A DNA stretch of 27,345 bases. Source: Limnovirga sp038203525. Lineage in GTDB: Bacteria; Bacteroidota; Bacteroidia; Chitinophagales; Chitinophagaceae. The notes beneath the pieces were generated by a model. It did not search any database, was not told the origin of the DNA, and worked only from the letters and a program-made list of their open reading frames with translations. The stretch lies in assembly GCA_038203525.1 (NCBI GenBank), contig JBBRDW010000060.1, forward strand, positions 1-27,345, written 5' to 3'. A program made the translations under genes and the position numbers. Positions 7,697 through 16,059 of this stretch are shown one piece after another (within the stretch, counting starts at the first letter, position 1; each line of letters begins with the position of its first letter).

Positions 7697-9043
7697 TCAG
7701 AGCATCTGTCTTGCTTTAATTTCAAGGTATTTATTCAAAGCGTTAACCGTAAGGTTTTGAGGTGTGGTAAGTATGGTAAGTATACCGCCCTGATTAAGTT
7801 CTTTTACAATTTGTTTTTTTTCAAATGCAAAACTTTCTGCTATGGTTTTACTATAAACTTCTTCAATATTTTCAGATGTTTTGTTTATGAAATTTGAGAG
7901 TTCCGTGTTCTCAAAAAATACAGTAATCAGCAAATGGTTTTCAGCAATTTTTTTCAGGTAAGGCAATTGCCTTCTCATGCCTGTAAGCGATTCAAAGTTG
8001 GTGAATAATAACATCAAACTGCGCTGCGTTATTTTTCTGCGCATAAATATATACAGGCGTTCAAAATCGCTCTCCAGATAGCGTGTCTTCTGGCTGAACA
8101 ATGTTTCTAGTATACGCTGCATTTGCAATGCTTTTTTATCTGCCTGCAAAAAAGATCCTATATTTTCTGAGAATGTTATTAAACCCGCTTTATCCTGTTT
8201 TGTAATGGCCACATTGCTCAAGACCAGTGAAGTATTAATAGCATAATCAAGCAAACTTAAGCCATCAAAAGGCATTTTCATTACACGGCTCTTGTCAATA
8301 ACACAGTACAGCTGCTGACTTTTTTCATCCGTATAATTATTTACCATCAATTGGCTTTTACGGGCAGTAGCTTTCCAGTTTACAGTTCGGTAATCGTCGC
8401 CGGGCACATACTCCTTTATCTGCTCAAACTCCATGCTTTGCCCAATACGCCGTACTTTTTTTACACCCACTTCGCTTAGCCTGTTGCTCATGGCCATTAG
8501 CTGGTATTTACGCAGTTGCAGGTACGAAGGATATACAGCAACATCCACCGGTTCACCTGCCTGGTATCGTCGGCTCAATAAACCACAAGTTGTAGTTACA
8601 TAAATATTAACTACTCCAAACTGATAGTTGCCACGCTTAACTGGCCGTAAATTATAACGGAGGATTTTCTTGTCACCCGCTGCCAGACTAAGTTTGAACA
8701 GCACGTCCCTTTTTTGAAACTGGTGCGGTACTTCATCAATTATCTGGAGCTGCACCGTATAAGGATATAAATTTTCCAGATCAATTCTAATGATATTCTC
8801 ATCGCCGTTGCTTAATCTTTCGGCCATGGAACGCCTTGCAAAAAACCCTTTATTTTTGGCGAAAAGAAGTAAATAATCATAGACCAATAAAATAACAAAA
8901 GCAAAAAAAGCGAGGTAAGGAATATTGCTAAACCATGTAAAAAAGAAGCGCAATACGAACAGAACAACGCAGCAAATTAGTGCAGCATAAAGCCTTTGCG
9001 TTACAAACAGATCACCGATATATTTTCTAAAAAAATGCTTCAC
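7697..9043 (-). CDS. DUF58 domain membrane protein of the MoxR cluster
   Basis: 448 residues. Two membrane segments lie near residues 18-38 and 42-62. A beta-rich region follows, then the DUF58 signature EYVPGDDYRTVNWKATAR (211-228) and a von Willebrand A-like fold starting at YCVIDKSRVM. DUF58 proteins are regularly encoded beside MoxR ATPases, and are thought to be partners or substrates in assembling or activating cell-envelope proteins. The start is GTG at 9043: a TAA lies two codons upstream in frame and no ATG occurs nearby. It follows moxR by 154 bp, a gap that contains repeat arm E3, so coupling to the rest of the operon may be weaker than between the genes further upstream. Confidence 0.88.
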   Translation of the reverse strand: MKHFFRKYIGDLFVTQRLYAALICCVVLFVLRFFFTWFSNIPYLAFFAFVILLVYDYLLLFAKNKGFFARRSMAERLSNGDENIIRIDLENLYPYTVQLQIIDEVPHQFQKRDVLFKLSLAAGDKKILRYNLRPVKRGNYQFGVVNIYVTTTCGLLSRRYQAGEPVDVAVYPSYLQLRKYQLMAMSNRLSEVGVKKVRRIGQSMEFEQIKEYVPGDDYRTVNWKATARKSQLMVNNYTDEKSQQLYCVIDKSRVMKMPFDGLSLLDYAINTSLVLSNVAITKQDKAGLITFSENIGSFLQADKKALQMQRILETLFSQKTRYLESDFERLYIFMRRKITQRSLMLLFTNFESLTGMRRQLPYLKKIAENHLLITVFFENTELSNFINKTSENIEEVYSKTIAESFAFEKKQIVKELNQGGILTILTTPQNLTVNALNKYLEIKARQML

Positions 9044-9122
9044 TAATTACGTTTTTGTATTTGCTTTATCTTATTTACTATGCCTGTTGAAAGTGGCTTA
9101 ACCTGCTGAACATTGTTATGGC

Positions 9123-9174
9123 GTACAAGAGTGCGACGCAAGAAAAGCCGAACAAATAAATAAATGCCGGGCCC
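9123..9174. repeat. Repeat E3, lone R arm
   Basis: The arm starts GTACAAGAGTGCGACGCAAG at 9123 and ends in ATGCCGGGCCC. It sits 24 bp past the moxR stop codon. No matching L arm was found between it and the DUF58 start at 9043. Confidence 0.8.
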
Positions 9175-9197
9175 AAAAAATTGCATTCCCTTACAAA

Positions 9198-10160
9198 CTA
9201 TCTGGGTACTTCCACCTTCTTTGCAATGTCTGTAATAACATCGGCTGCGGTGCTGCCTTCCATCTCCTTTTCGGGTGTAAGAATAATGCGGTGGCATAGA
9301 ACAGAATGGAGTACCGCAATTACATCGTCGGGATTAATAAAGTTTCTTCCGTTAATGGCAGCCATTGCTTTTGCTGAGCGTAAAACCGCAACGGAGGCCC
9401 TTGGGCTTGCACCCAGGAAAAGAGCTTTATTGTTGCGCGTTTCGTAAACCAATGCCGCAATATAACGCAGTACTTTATCTTCAATATGGATGTTGCTTAC
9501 TAACTGTCGGTATTGTATAATTTCATTACCGGTTAACACCGGATTTATCGATTGCGTGTAATGGGAAAGAATACCCTTATGAGCAAACTCCAGAATTTTA
9601 ACTTCTTCTTCAGGTGTTGGATATTTTACTTCTACTTTAAACAGAAATCGGTCAAGCTGGGCTTCGGGTAAACGGTAGGTACCTTCATGCTCAACCGGAT
9701 TTTGAGTAGCCAAAACCATAAAAGGCTGTGGCATGGGATAAGTAACACCATCGTACGTTACCTGCTTTTCTTCCATTACTTCGAAAAGAGCTGCCTGTGT
9801 TTTTGCCGGCGAACGGTTGATCTCATCAATTAAAACAATATTGCTGAAAACAGGCCCGCGTTTAAAACTAAAAGTTGCTGTTTGCGGATTAAAAACAGAA
9901 GTACCAATAACATCACTCGGCATAAGATCCGGTGTAAACTGAATACGGCTGAAAGGCACATCAATACAGCGTGCCAGTAGTTTTGCAGTAAGTGTTTTGG
10001 CTACCCCTGGCACACCTTCAATTAGTACGTGACCGTCTGCCAGCATAGCTGCGATAAGCAGTTCTATCATCCTTTCCTGCCCTACTATTACTTTGGCAAT
10101 TTCATTTTTAATCTTACTTACTGCTTCGTTTAACACAGCAGTATCTGTTTGCATTTCCAT
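9198..10160 (-). CDS. MoxR family AAA+ ATPase
   Basis: 320 residues, the usual size for MoxR. Walker A is GVPGVAKT (49-56), Walker B is IVLIDEINRS with D112-E113, and sensor 1 is LATQNP (150-155). The second helical domain carries RNNKALFLGASPRASVAVLR, the usual lid region. MoxR ATPases act as chaperone-like machines that work with VWA or DUF58 partners in the cytoplasm at the membrane. Start ATG at 10160; a second Met two codons later is possible. Only 5 bp separates it from the DUF4350 gene, so the two are one transcription unit. Confidence 0.95.
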   Translation of the reverse strand: MEMQTDTAVLNEAVSKIKNEIAKVIVGQERMIELLIAAMLADGHVLIEGVPGVAKTLTAKLLARCIDVPFSRIQFTPDLMPSDVIGTSVFNPQTATFSFKRGPVFSNIVLIDEINRSPAKTQAALFEVMEEKQVTYDGVTYPMPQPFMVLATQNPVEHEGTYRLPEAQLDRFLFKVEVKYPTPEEEVKILEFAHKGILSHYTQSINPVLTGNEIIQYRQLVSNIHIEDKVLRYIAALVYETRNNKALFLGASPRASVAVLRSAKAMAAINGRNFINPDDVIAVLHSVLCHRIILTPEKEMEGSTAADVITDIAKKVEVPR

Positions 10161-10165
10161 TATAT

Positions 10166-11356
10166 TCAGGTTTTTGAAATTGAGTAAAATTCATCAATAC
10201 TGGCGGCAAGGTTCATTAGCAAATCGTCTGTAACTTTTGGCTGGGCTGATGCCCTTTTTGTATTACTGAGAATAGTTTTTATCAGTTCTTCGGGCACACC
10301 ACTTTTTCTTGATAACTGCTGCACAAATGCATTATCGGTGTTTTGTGTTGAGAGATAATACTGCTTTCGTATATGCTCGTACCAGTATTGCGATTTTTTT
10401 TGGGCGATGGCATTGTTATCGTGCTGACTGTAATATACAGATGAAACTGTTTCTACAAAATCAAGCGTGGTATTTCGCAATGGTTCAATAACCGGTATAA
10501 TGCGCTGCCTGCGTTTCATTTCGAAAAATACATAGGTAAGCAGCGCAGCAATTGTAAGCCATAAGGCCCAACTGAGAAATGTATTAGAAAGAAAGAAACG
10601 CAATGGTGAATCAGAACCTTCGCGGCCGCTTTTATAATACTCATCCCAATGAATGGTTTCAATATCTTTAGCTATATAGGAAAATGCTTTTGCTATATAA
10701 TCCCGGTTGTTTGCATACAGCATAAAATAATTGCTGAAACATAACGGTGCCGTATGTATTAAAAAAGTGCCTTCTCCGTATCGTACGCTTACAAAGTTTG
10801 GCAAACTGTCTTGGTTAATACCAAGTATCCTTGAAAAATCAACCCTTTTAACTGAGTCGAAATAACCGTAACCGGTTGTTCTTTTAAAAGAATATTTTTC
10901 GTTTGAATTTAGCACCGGGTTTACCATGCTAACCCAAGTGGTATCTTTTTCCAACAGTCCACCGTAAGATTTTATATGCAACCCAATCGAGTCTAAAAAA
11001 GATTCATCTATGTCGAATGAAGAAATAAATACTGTATTGCCCTCTTTTGCATATTGCAGCAGTTCCTCAATATCTGCTTTACCGGGGTTAAATTCGGGTT
11101 CTATCAGTATATACGCACTGTTGATTTCCGCCTTGTCATGAAGCGCATTATAGGCAGGCACACGAAGGTTTTGAACCGATGCCGATGGAAAAATCTGCTT
11201 TAAAACTTCATAAGGAACAATGGTACCAAAAGGATTTTTATCGTTGTTGCGCAGTGTTGCAGCCCAATCAAATTTTTTGGGCTGATTAAGTTGCGCAATA
11301 ACATAAAGTACCAGCAGCGCCCCAAAAATGAATATAAATATTTTATTTTCTTTCAC
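10166..11356 (-). CDS. DUF4350 domain membrane protein
   Basis: 396 residues when started at the GTG at 11356 (VKENKIFIFIFGALLVLYVI), which puts a membrane anchor at the very N-terminus and gives a 14 bp overlap with the DUF4129 gene. The open frame runs back to 11497, but that extension lies inside the DUF4129 coding region. The central region (KNPFGTIVPYEVLKQIFP, then NTVFISSFDID and GEGTFLIHTAPLCFSNYF) matches the DUF4350 fold. A second membrane helix lies near residue 260 (FFLSNTFLSWALWLTIAALL) and a cytoplasmic helical tail follows. Role unknown; DUF4350 genes recur in MoxR/DUF58/SpoIIM/RDD clusters in Bacteroidota and Actinobacteria. Confidence 0.82.
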   Translation of the reverse strand: MKENKIFIFIFGALLVLYVIAQLNQPKKFDWAATLRNNDKNPFGTIVPYEVLKQIFPSASVQNLRVPAYNALHDKAEINSAYILIEPEFNPGKADIEELLQYAKEGNTVFISSFDIDESFLDSIGLHIKSYGGLLEKDTTWVSMVNPVLNSNEKYSFKRTTGYGYFDSVKRVDFSRILGINQDSLPNFVSVRYGEGTFLIHTAPLCFSNYFMLYANNRDYIAKAFSYIAKDIETIHWDEYYKSGREGSDSPLRFFLSNTFLSWALWLTIAALLTYVFFEMKRRQRIIPVIEPLRNTTLDFVETVSSVYYSQHDNNAIAQKKSQYWYEHIRKQYYLSTQNTDNAFVQQLSRKSGVPEELIKTILSNTKRASAQPKVTDDLLMNLAASIDEFYSISKT

Positions 11357-12053
11357 TTGATAATAATTGGCTTTGAAACTGTAAAAACTGCTCTTCCATC
11401 TCTTCATAATTTTCCGCCGTAACTGCAAGATTACCGTACCAAGCATACTCAAATAGCCAGGTATTTTTTTTAAATGACTGTTGCAAAACAGAACCATTTA
11501 GCTCTCTCAAATAATCGGTATTGGTTTTATTGGGTAACCAGGCAATCAGGTTTTTATCAGCCAAAATTTTCAATGTTTTCAGGTATTGCAGCCTTACTGC
11601 CAAACGGAAATTATCTTGTTGTAAAGCTTCTTCTATTGCAGCCTCAAAAGATATGTCGTGAATATTTTCGTCCTGTATAGTAAACGCATTGCTGCTTAAC
11701 GATGGATTTATAAATAGTGCCACTTTATTCATGCGCATTACCCGATAAACAAAAAAAGAAACAGCACCCAAACCAGCTAACCAATAAATAAAATTCATAG
11801 TGGCTCTGCCGGCAGCTGTGCCCATTATGTCATCGTATTTGCTCCAAAACCACATCCAAAACCTATCCCAAAGAGAAGGGAGTTCCACCTGCTCCTTTTC
11901 GTATTGAAAATCCTTGTCGTTCTTGTATTTGTCGAGCGAAGAAGATGTAATACTTCTTTGTTGCACATCAGCAGAATCGTACGAAACTTTTTGACGTGCC
12001 GAAACAAACAAACAGAAAAATAACAGGAGATATATAAATACAAAACGCATCAT
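11343..12053 (-). CDS. DUF4129 domain membrane protein
   Basis: 236 residues. A signal peptide or signal anchor (MMRFVFIYLLLFFCLFVSA) is followed by a Trp-rich stretch (LWDRFWMWFWSKYDD), a membrane helix near residues 85-105, and the C-terminal DUF4129 helical domain (FRLAVRLQYLKTLKILADKN, then WLPNKTNTDYLREL). It overlaps the DUF4350 start by 14 bp. Family function is unknown; the co-occurrence with MoxR and DUF58 suggests an envelope complex. It is separated by 292 bp, including repeat E4, from the multi-pass protein gene upstream, so this may be the first gene of its own sub-operon. Confidence 0.83.
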   Translation of the reverse strand: MMRFVFIYLLLFFCLFVSARQKVSYDSADVQQRSITSSSLDKYKNDKDFQYEKEQVELPSLWDRFWMWFWSKYDDIMGTAAGRATMNFIYWLAGLGAVSFFVYRVMRMNKVALFINPSLSSNAFTIQDENIHDISFEAAIEEALQQDNFRLAVRLQYLKTLKILADKNLIAWLPNKTNTDYLRELNGSVLQQSFKKNTWLFEYAWYGNLAVTAENYEEMEEQFLQFQSQLLSSERK

Positions 12054-12073
12054 AGAAAATTAATAAAAAAATT

Positions 12074-12308
12074 ATGAACCCGGCTTTATATCCAGCTTCG
12101 GCTTCGTTGCGTCGCACTCTTGTACTCAGGTTTCAGGTGTCAGCTATAAGCGGTCAGCAAAACAATTTCATTCATTGTTATTGATCAATTAACGAGCCCA
12201 TAGCTGTTACCCTAATGCCGGTTGCAATTCTACAGTGCAAGCTTACGACCGACGCCTTTGGCGTGGAAAGCTTCAAGAAACGATGAAAAAAGAACTGGTG
12301 CCCGGTAA
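12074..12308. repeat. Intergenic paired repeat E4 (L arm, divergent R arm)
   Basis: The L arm (12074-12125) reads GAACCCGGCTTTAT at its outer end and CGTTGCGTCGCACTCTTGTAC at its inner end. A probable divergent R arm at 12235-12308 reads GTGCAAGCTTACGACCGACG, then a CGCC-TTT-GGCG hairpin, GAAAGCTTC and, at the outer end, GTGCCCGGTAAAA. It has a different core from the consensus but keeps GAAAGCTT and the CCCGG end. The 12054-12345 gap contains no gene that I can support. Confidence 0.6.
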
Positions 12309-12345
12309 AAAAGCAATTGCATTTTTTTTGCGGCATTTTACTACA

Positions 12346-13227
12346 TTAATACTGTTCTTCAATGCCAGTATTTGGATTAATACTTTCTCCCAAATTTGCC
12401 AGTCTTTTCTCAAGTCCGGTACTATCTCTTAACTCTGTAAGATTGTAATATTGTAAGCCTACAGAAATAAAGAAAACAATATAAAAAACATACTGCACTA
12501 CCGTTAAGACTGACGTAGCAATGGCGGCTGTAGAACTTAATTCGTTCGTGGAAAAATAAGAACCAATGCCAACCACACCGGCTACTATAACCCCAATTAT
12601 ACCAGAACCAATACTATATATTAGGTAAGAGATAAAATAGATGCCGAGCGAAACCCAGAAATTTTCTTTTATAATTTCGAGGCACCTGCTAAAAGATCCA
12701 CTGAACGATAGATTTTCGCTCACAACAATAAAGGGAAAAGGTAACAATACCACTGCAAAGTAAATACCTGGGGCAAGGCAAAATAAACAGCCTGCTACAA
12801 TTAGTATATACTGAGGTATGCTGTATAAAAATATTTTAAAGAAGTTGCCCGCAAAGCCACTCCATACCTGCTGCACTGTTGGCGATTCGTCCAGCTCGTC
12901 GCGGAGTTTCATATAAACAGCAATTACCGTATGCATAGCAGAAAAATTTAGTGCCGTAACGCTAATAAAAAGAAAATAACCCATCGTAAAAAATTGCGAC
13001 AGTGTTTGCTCAGGTAACGATGTTCCGGTTTTAAACGTATCAAGAAAACCCAATGATTGCTTTTGGTAAATGCCCCCGAGAATAGAGCTGGACAAAATAA
13101 AAATACCTGCAATAAGTACAAAAGCAGTTACCAGAGGTTTAAACTCCTGGCGTATAAACTGAAAGGTATCGCCAAGGTTTTCGCCAAAGTCTCTTATTTT
13201 TCTGAGTTGAATTTTTTGTTGAGCCAT
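12346..13227 (-). CDS. Multi-pass membrane protein of the MoxR/SpoIIM cluster
   Basis: 293 residues with about six hydrophobic segments. A short basic cytoplasmic N-terminus (MAQQKIQLRKIRDFGENLGD) leads into helices near 33-55, 80-105, 130-175, 190-215 and 240-260. The central part (LAPGIYFAVVLLPFPFIVVS, then FSGSFSRCLEIIKENFWVSL) resembles the membrane domain found in glycerophosphodiester phosphodiesterase-like and related uncharacterised proteins; no catalytic motif is visible. Its start overlaps the end of the SpoIIM gene by 34 bp, so the pair is co-translated. Function unknown. Confidence 0.75.
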   Translation of the reverse strand: MAQQKIQLRKIRDFGENLGDTFQFIRQEFKPLVTAFVLIAGIFILSSSILGGIYQKQSLGFLDTFKTGTSLPEQTLSQFFTMGYFLFISVTALNFSAMHTVIAVYMKLRDELDESPTVQQVWSGFAGNFFKIFLYSIPQYILIVAGCLFCLAPGIYFAVVLLPFPFIVVSENLSFSGSFSRCLEIIKENFWVSLGIYFISYLIYSIGSGIIGVIVAGVVGIGSYFSTNELSSTAAIATSVLTVVQYVFYIVFFISVGLQYYNLTELRDSTGLEKRLANLGESINPNTGIEEQY

Positions 13228-14225
13228 GCTGAAAAATTTTTGTTTTCGGTTGTTTTAAAAGGATTGCTGTTTATACTATCTAAACGCCTGTGCAATTGTA
13301 TGGGATATAAAATAAAGTACCATATAATAAATGACAGTGAGCCCAGCAAAATAGCAAGACTTACCCATAAAGGCATTTCTGTGTAACGGGTTACAAAACT
13401 CTCAAAGAAAGCCGCAGTTAAAAAAAGCGGAACCAAGCCCAATACTATTTTTAACCCGTCTTTACCACCGCGGGCTATTGATGCGCCGCGTGTATAAGTG
13501 CCCGGGAAAAGCATAGCGCCTCCCAGTATTAAACCGGAAGCACCTGCAATTATAATGCTCCATAATTCAAGGGTGCCGTGTATAAAAATAACCGTAATAA
13601 ATTTTGCTCCCAGCCCTTTTGAAATAAAATAATATTGAAAGGAGCCCATCATTAACCCATTTTGAAAAAGAAGCCAGATGCTGCCAAGGGAAAAGAAAAT
13701 CCCCAGCACGTAACCAAAAAAGGAAACCTGTATATTATTGTAGGCAATAAAAAAAAACATACTTAGGCCATCACCCTGTTTATACACACCAAAAGGATCT
13801 CCTTTTTCTATGTTCTCTGCTGTCATGTTCACATAATCATCACCAAGTATCAGGCGCACAAAATTATCGTCGTATTTGGCAGAAAGGGCTCCCATTAAAC
13901 TAAACAGCAAAAAGAACAAAAAAGAATAAAGAAACTGGCGATGGTATTTCTTAAAAAGAAAGGGTAACTCGTATTGCCAAAACCAAAAAATACGCCCTTT
14001 CTTTTCCTTTTTATTCCTGTATATTTTCTGGTGAAACTGTGCGGCGAGGCCGTTTAAATATTTGGTGGTATTACTTTCGGGGTAAAAAGTACGTGCGTAG
14101 GCAAGATCATCCGTAAGTTCTACAAAGCGGTTTGCGGTTGTGTCCGTTGGCACATCGGTATTTAAACCAGCTTCATAGGCTTTCCATTTATCAGCATTTT
14201 GTTTTAGAAACTGAGCTTCGCGCAT
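13194..14225 (-). CDS. SpoIIM-like (stage II sporulation protein M family) membrane protein
   Basis: 343 residues. A soluble N-terminal part begins MREAQFLKQNADKWKAYEAG and contains ELTDDLAYARTFYP, which is typical of the bacterial SpoIIM/DUF95 relatives. Five or six membrane segments follow, with the family's conserved stretches FFFIAYNNIQVSFFGYVLGI, FIHGTLELWSIIIAGASGL and FPGTYTRGASIARGGKDGLK. The organism type does not suggest sporulation; the family occurs widely in non-sporulating bacteria beside RDD and MoxR genes. It is the promoter-proximal gene of the minus-strand cluster and is divergent from the RDD gene across an 81 bp gap. Confidence 0.85.
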   Translation of the reverse strand: MREAQFLKQNADKWKAYEAGLNTDVPTDTTANRFVELTDDLAYARTFYPESNTTKYLNGLAAQFHQKIYRNKKEKKGRIFWFWQYELPFLFKKYHRQFLYSFLFFLLFSLMGALSAKYDDNFVRLILGDDYVNMTAENIEKGDPFGVYKQGDGLSMFFFIAYNNIQVSFFGYVLGIFFSLGSIWLLFQNGLMMGSFQYYFISKGLGAKFITVIFIHGTLELWSIIIAGASGLILGGAMLFPGTYTRGASIARGGKDGLKIVLGLVPLFLTAAFFESFVTRYTEMPLWVSLAILLGSLSFIIWYFILYPIQLHRRLDSINSNPFKTTENKNFSAWLNKKFNSEK

Positions 14226-14306
14226 TTGCAGGTTAATATGCTATAAAAATAAGGGTTAATAAATACCAATCGTTGAAAATAAAATTTATTTATACATCTT
14301 TGAAGG

Positions 14307-15032
14307 ATGGCTGCTATTTCAATTGTTACCCCTCAAAATATTGAACTCGAGTACGATCTTGCAAGCCTTGGAGAAAGAATTGTTGCCACCATTATAGACT
14401 TTGCTATTCTATTGGGTTATTTTATAATCATCAGTTTATTTACCAGCCTTTCTGCCGATTATTTTGGAGCCGGCCTTGGCTGGCTTTACGTAATTGTATT
14501 TTTACCGGCGGCATTTTATACCCTTGTTAGCGAAACATTCTTAAATGGGCAAACCGTTGGCAAAAAGGTAATGGGTATAAAAGTTATCAGCCTCAATGGT
14601 AATCAGGCTTCGTTTGCGCAATATTTAATACGGTGGCTTTTCAGGCTGGTTGATATCTGGCTCTTCGGCTCTGTAATTGCTCTTGTTGTTGCAGCCGTTA
14701 CAGAAAAAAATCAGCGGGTTGGCGATTTGGTGGCGGGTACTACGCTGGTAAAAATAAAACCACGCTCGGCTTTACAACAAACGCTTTACACATCGGTTGC
14801 CGATACCGGCTATACCGTAAGCTACCCCGAAGTTATAAACCTAAGCGATGCAGATATGCAGCTTGTAAAAGAAGTATTACTGAGTGTACAAAAAACAGGC
14901 AATACCATGCTGGCACTGCAAACCGTGCGAAAAATAGAATCGGTTCTAAATATTAAAAGCCACCACGATGAGCCGGTAAATTTTCTATATACCCTTCTAA
15001 GCGATTACAATCATATTACTGCAAAACTGTAA
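14307..15032 (+). CDS. RDD family membrane protein
   Basis: 241 residues. The RDD domain occupies roughly 15-150: LASLGERIVATIIDFAIL carries the first Arg and Asp, GQTVGKKVMGIKVIS is the conserved connecting motif, and LIRWLFRLVDIW and QRVGDLVAGTTLV complete the signature. Three or four membrane helices are expected. The remaining C-terminal 90 residues are soluble. RDD proteins have been proposed to be transporters or envelope factors; the role here is unproven. GAAGG lies directly before the ATG at 14307. It is transcribed away from the SpoIIM gene, a neighbour pairing seen in the comparable actinobacterial clusters. Confidence 0.87.
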   Translation: MAAISIVTPQNIELEYDLASLGERIVATIIDFAILLGYFIIISLFTSLSADYFGAGLGWLYVIVFLPAAFYTLVSETFLNGQTVGKKVMGIKVISLNGNQASFAQYLIRWLFRLVDIWLFGSVIALVVAAVTEKNQRVGDLVAGTTLVKIKPRSALQQTLYTSVADTGYTVSYPEVINLSDADMQLVKEVLLSVQKTGNTMLALQTVRKIESVLNIKSHHDEPVNFLYTLLSDYNHITAKL

Positions 15033-15040
15033 TTTTTTTT

Positions 15041-15307
15041 GAGCCAGGCAGTTACCTGAATGGCATCGTCTGTTGCGTCGCACTCTTGTACTTTTGGAAG
15101 AAATTTCGTCATTGCGAGGCCACCGAAGCAGTCTCCTGGCATAACATAAAAATTAATTTTTTGGGTATAACGAACGACAGGAGATTGCTTCGTTCCTCGC
15201 AATGACGCAGTTATAAAATCGCTTCGTTCTTAGCAATGTTGCGGGATGTTAAGAACGTACAAGAGTGCGACGCAACCAAAGATTCACAAAGAAATAAATG
15301 CCTGGCT
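15041..15307. repeat. Intergenic paired repeat E5, best preserved copy
   Basis: The L arm (15041-15091) begins GAGCCAGGCA and the R arm (15257-15307) ends ATGCCTGGCT, forming terminal inverted repeats. The inner cores GTTGCGTCGCACTCTTGTAC (15072-15091) and GTACAAGAGTGCGACGCAAC (15257-15276) are perfect 20 bp inverted repeats. The copy fills almost the entire gap between the convergent RDD and DUF3307 genes. The spacer holds a second repeat (15107-15238). No gene is supported in 15033-15324. Confidence 0.9.
15107..15238. repeat. Nested CGTCATTGCGAGG-type inverted repeat
   Basis: CGTCATTGCGAGG (15107-15119) and its near-complement CCTCGCAATGACG (15195-15207) bracket a palindromic unit with GAAGCAGTCTCCTG on one side and CAGGAGATTGCTTCG on the other. 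A third, partial half (TCGCTTCGTTCTTAGCAATG) follows at 15219-15238. A related copy, in inverted orientation, lies at 26493-26564. I recall this motif as recurring in several unrelated bacterial genomes. Confidence 0.8.
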
Positions 15308-15324
15308 AATAATTGTATTTGCAT

Positions 15325-16047
15325 TTACCTGATAACCATATTAACCAGCAGACCCGTTAGTATTGAACAGGTAAAACTTATGAGTGTTCCTATTAAAACA
15401 TATTCGGCTTCTTTGCGTATGCCATTGCCTTTCATATCGGTAAAGCGAAGTATTGATTTAGCGGCTATTAGAAAACCGATGCCTTCCATATGACTGGTTA
15501 TTACAAAGGTAAATACGAGTATTCTTTCGAAAATACCGATCCATTTTCCGGCTTCATTCAGGCTTATAACGGAGCGGCCAAGGCCGGGTTCTATTTCGGT
15601 ACGCCATTTTGCCGTTGCAAAGCCAATTATAAATGCCAGCGGAAATATAACAAACATATACCCAGATAATATTAGCCAGAGGGTTGCATCTGTTACCAAT
15701 GTTGTTATTTGCAGCTGCAACCAACCGGCAGGCTGATACCAGTTAAGCCATAATGCTATTAATACTGTTAAATGCAATGTTTGGTCTACTATAAACCAAA
15801 CCGGCCCATCCCGTTGATATATTTTCCAGAGATCTATTGCAAAATGGGTGACGGTTACAATTACGGGTATTAACCAGTTGGTTTTATCGGGACTGAAAAG
15901 GTAAATGAGTGCACCGTGTAAAAGGCAATGCGCATACAGCACCCAGGATTTTGCTTTGTACCTTTTTTTGTGCTGCACCATTTTGGAAGTCTGCAATCCA
16001 AAGTCTGCCAGCAGGTGTGCGAATATCCACTGATATAAAATTTGCAT
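15325..16047 (-). CDS. DUF3307 domain membrane protein
   Basis: 240 residues. The N-terminus MQILYQWIFAHLLADFGLQT and the following HCLLHGALIYLFSPDKTNW and VTVTHFAIDLWK are characteristic of DUF3307, with conserved His and Asp residues in membrane or re-entrant helices. About six membrane segments are expected. Function unknown. It begins 12 bp after the stop of the SatD-like gene and is almost certainly in the same operon. To my knowledge SatD-like and DUF3307 genes are often adjacent, which suggests that they work together. Start ATG at 16047. Confidence 0.83.
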   Translation of the reverse strand: MQILYQWIFAHLLADFGLQTSKMVQHKKRYKAKSWVLYAHCLLHGALIYLFSPDKTNWLIPVIVTVTHFAIDLWKIYQRDGPVWFIVDQTLHLTVLIALWLNWYQPAGWLQLQITTLVTDATLWLILSGYMFVIFPLAFIIGFATAKWRTEIEPGLGRSVISLNEAGKWIGIFERILVFTFVITSHMEGIGFLIAAKSILRFTDMKGNGIRKEAEYVLIGTLISFTCSILTGLLVNMVIR

Positions 16048-16059
16048 GTTATAAAAATA

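Noticed and set aside
9043..9122. Decayed L arm partner for E3
   Set aside because: GCCTGTTG followed by a loose match to the variant core was the only resemblance; too short and too divergent to claim.
11357..11497. N-terminal extension of the DUF4350 protein
   Set aside because: It lies inside the DUF4129 coding region, and the protein sequence before VKENKIF does not look like a conserved N-terminus. Starting at the GTG at 11356 places a membrane anchor at the N-terminus.
15011..15202. Small minus-strand reading frame across the L arm of E5
   Set aside because: It is encoded by the repeat and by the end of the RDD gene in antisense; the peptide VQECDAT comes from the repeat.
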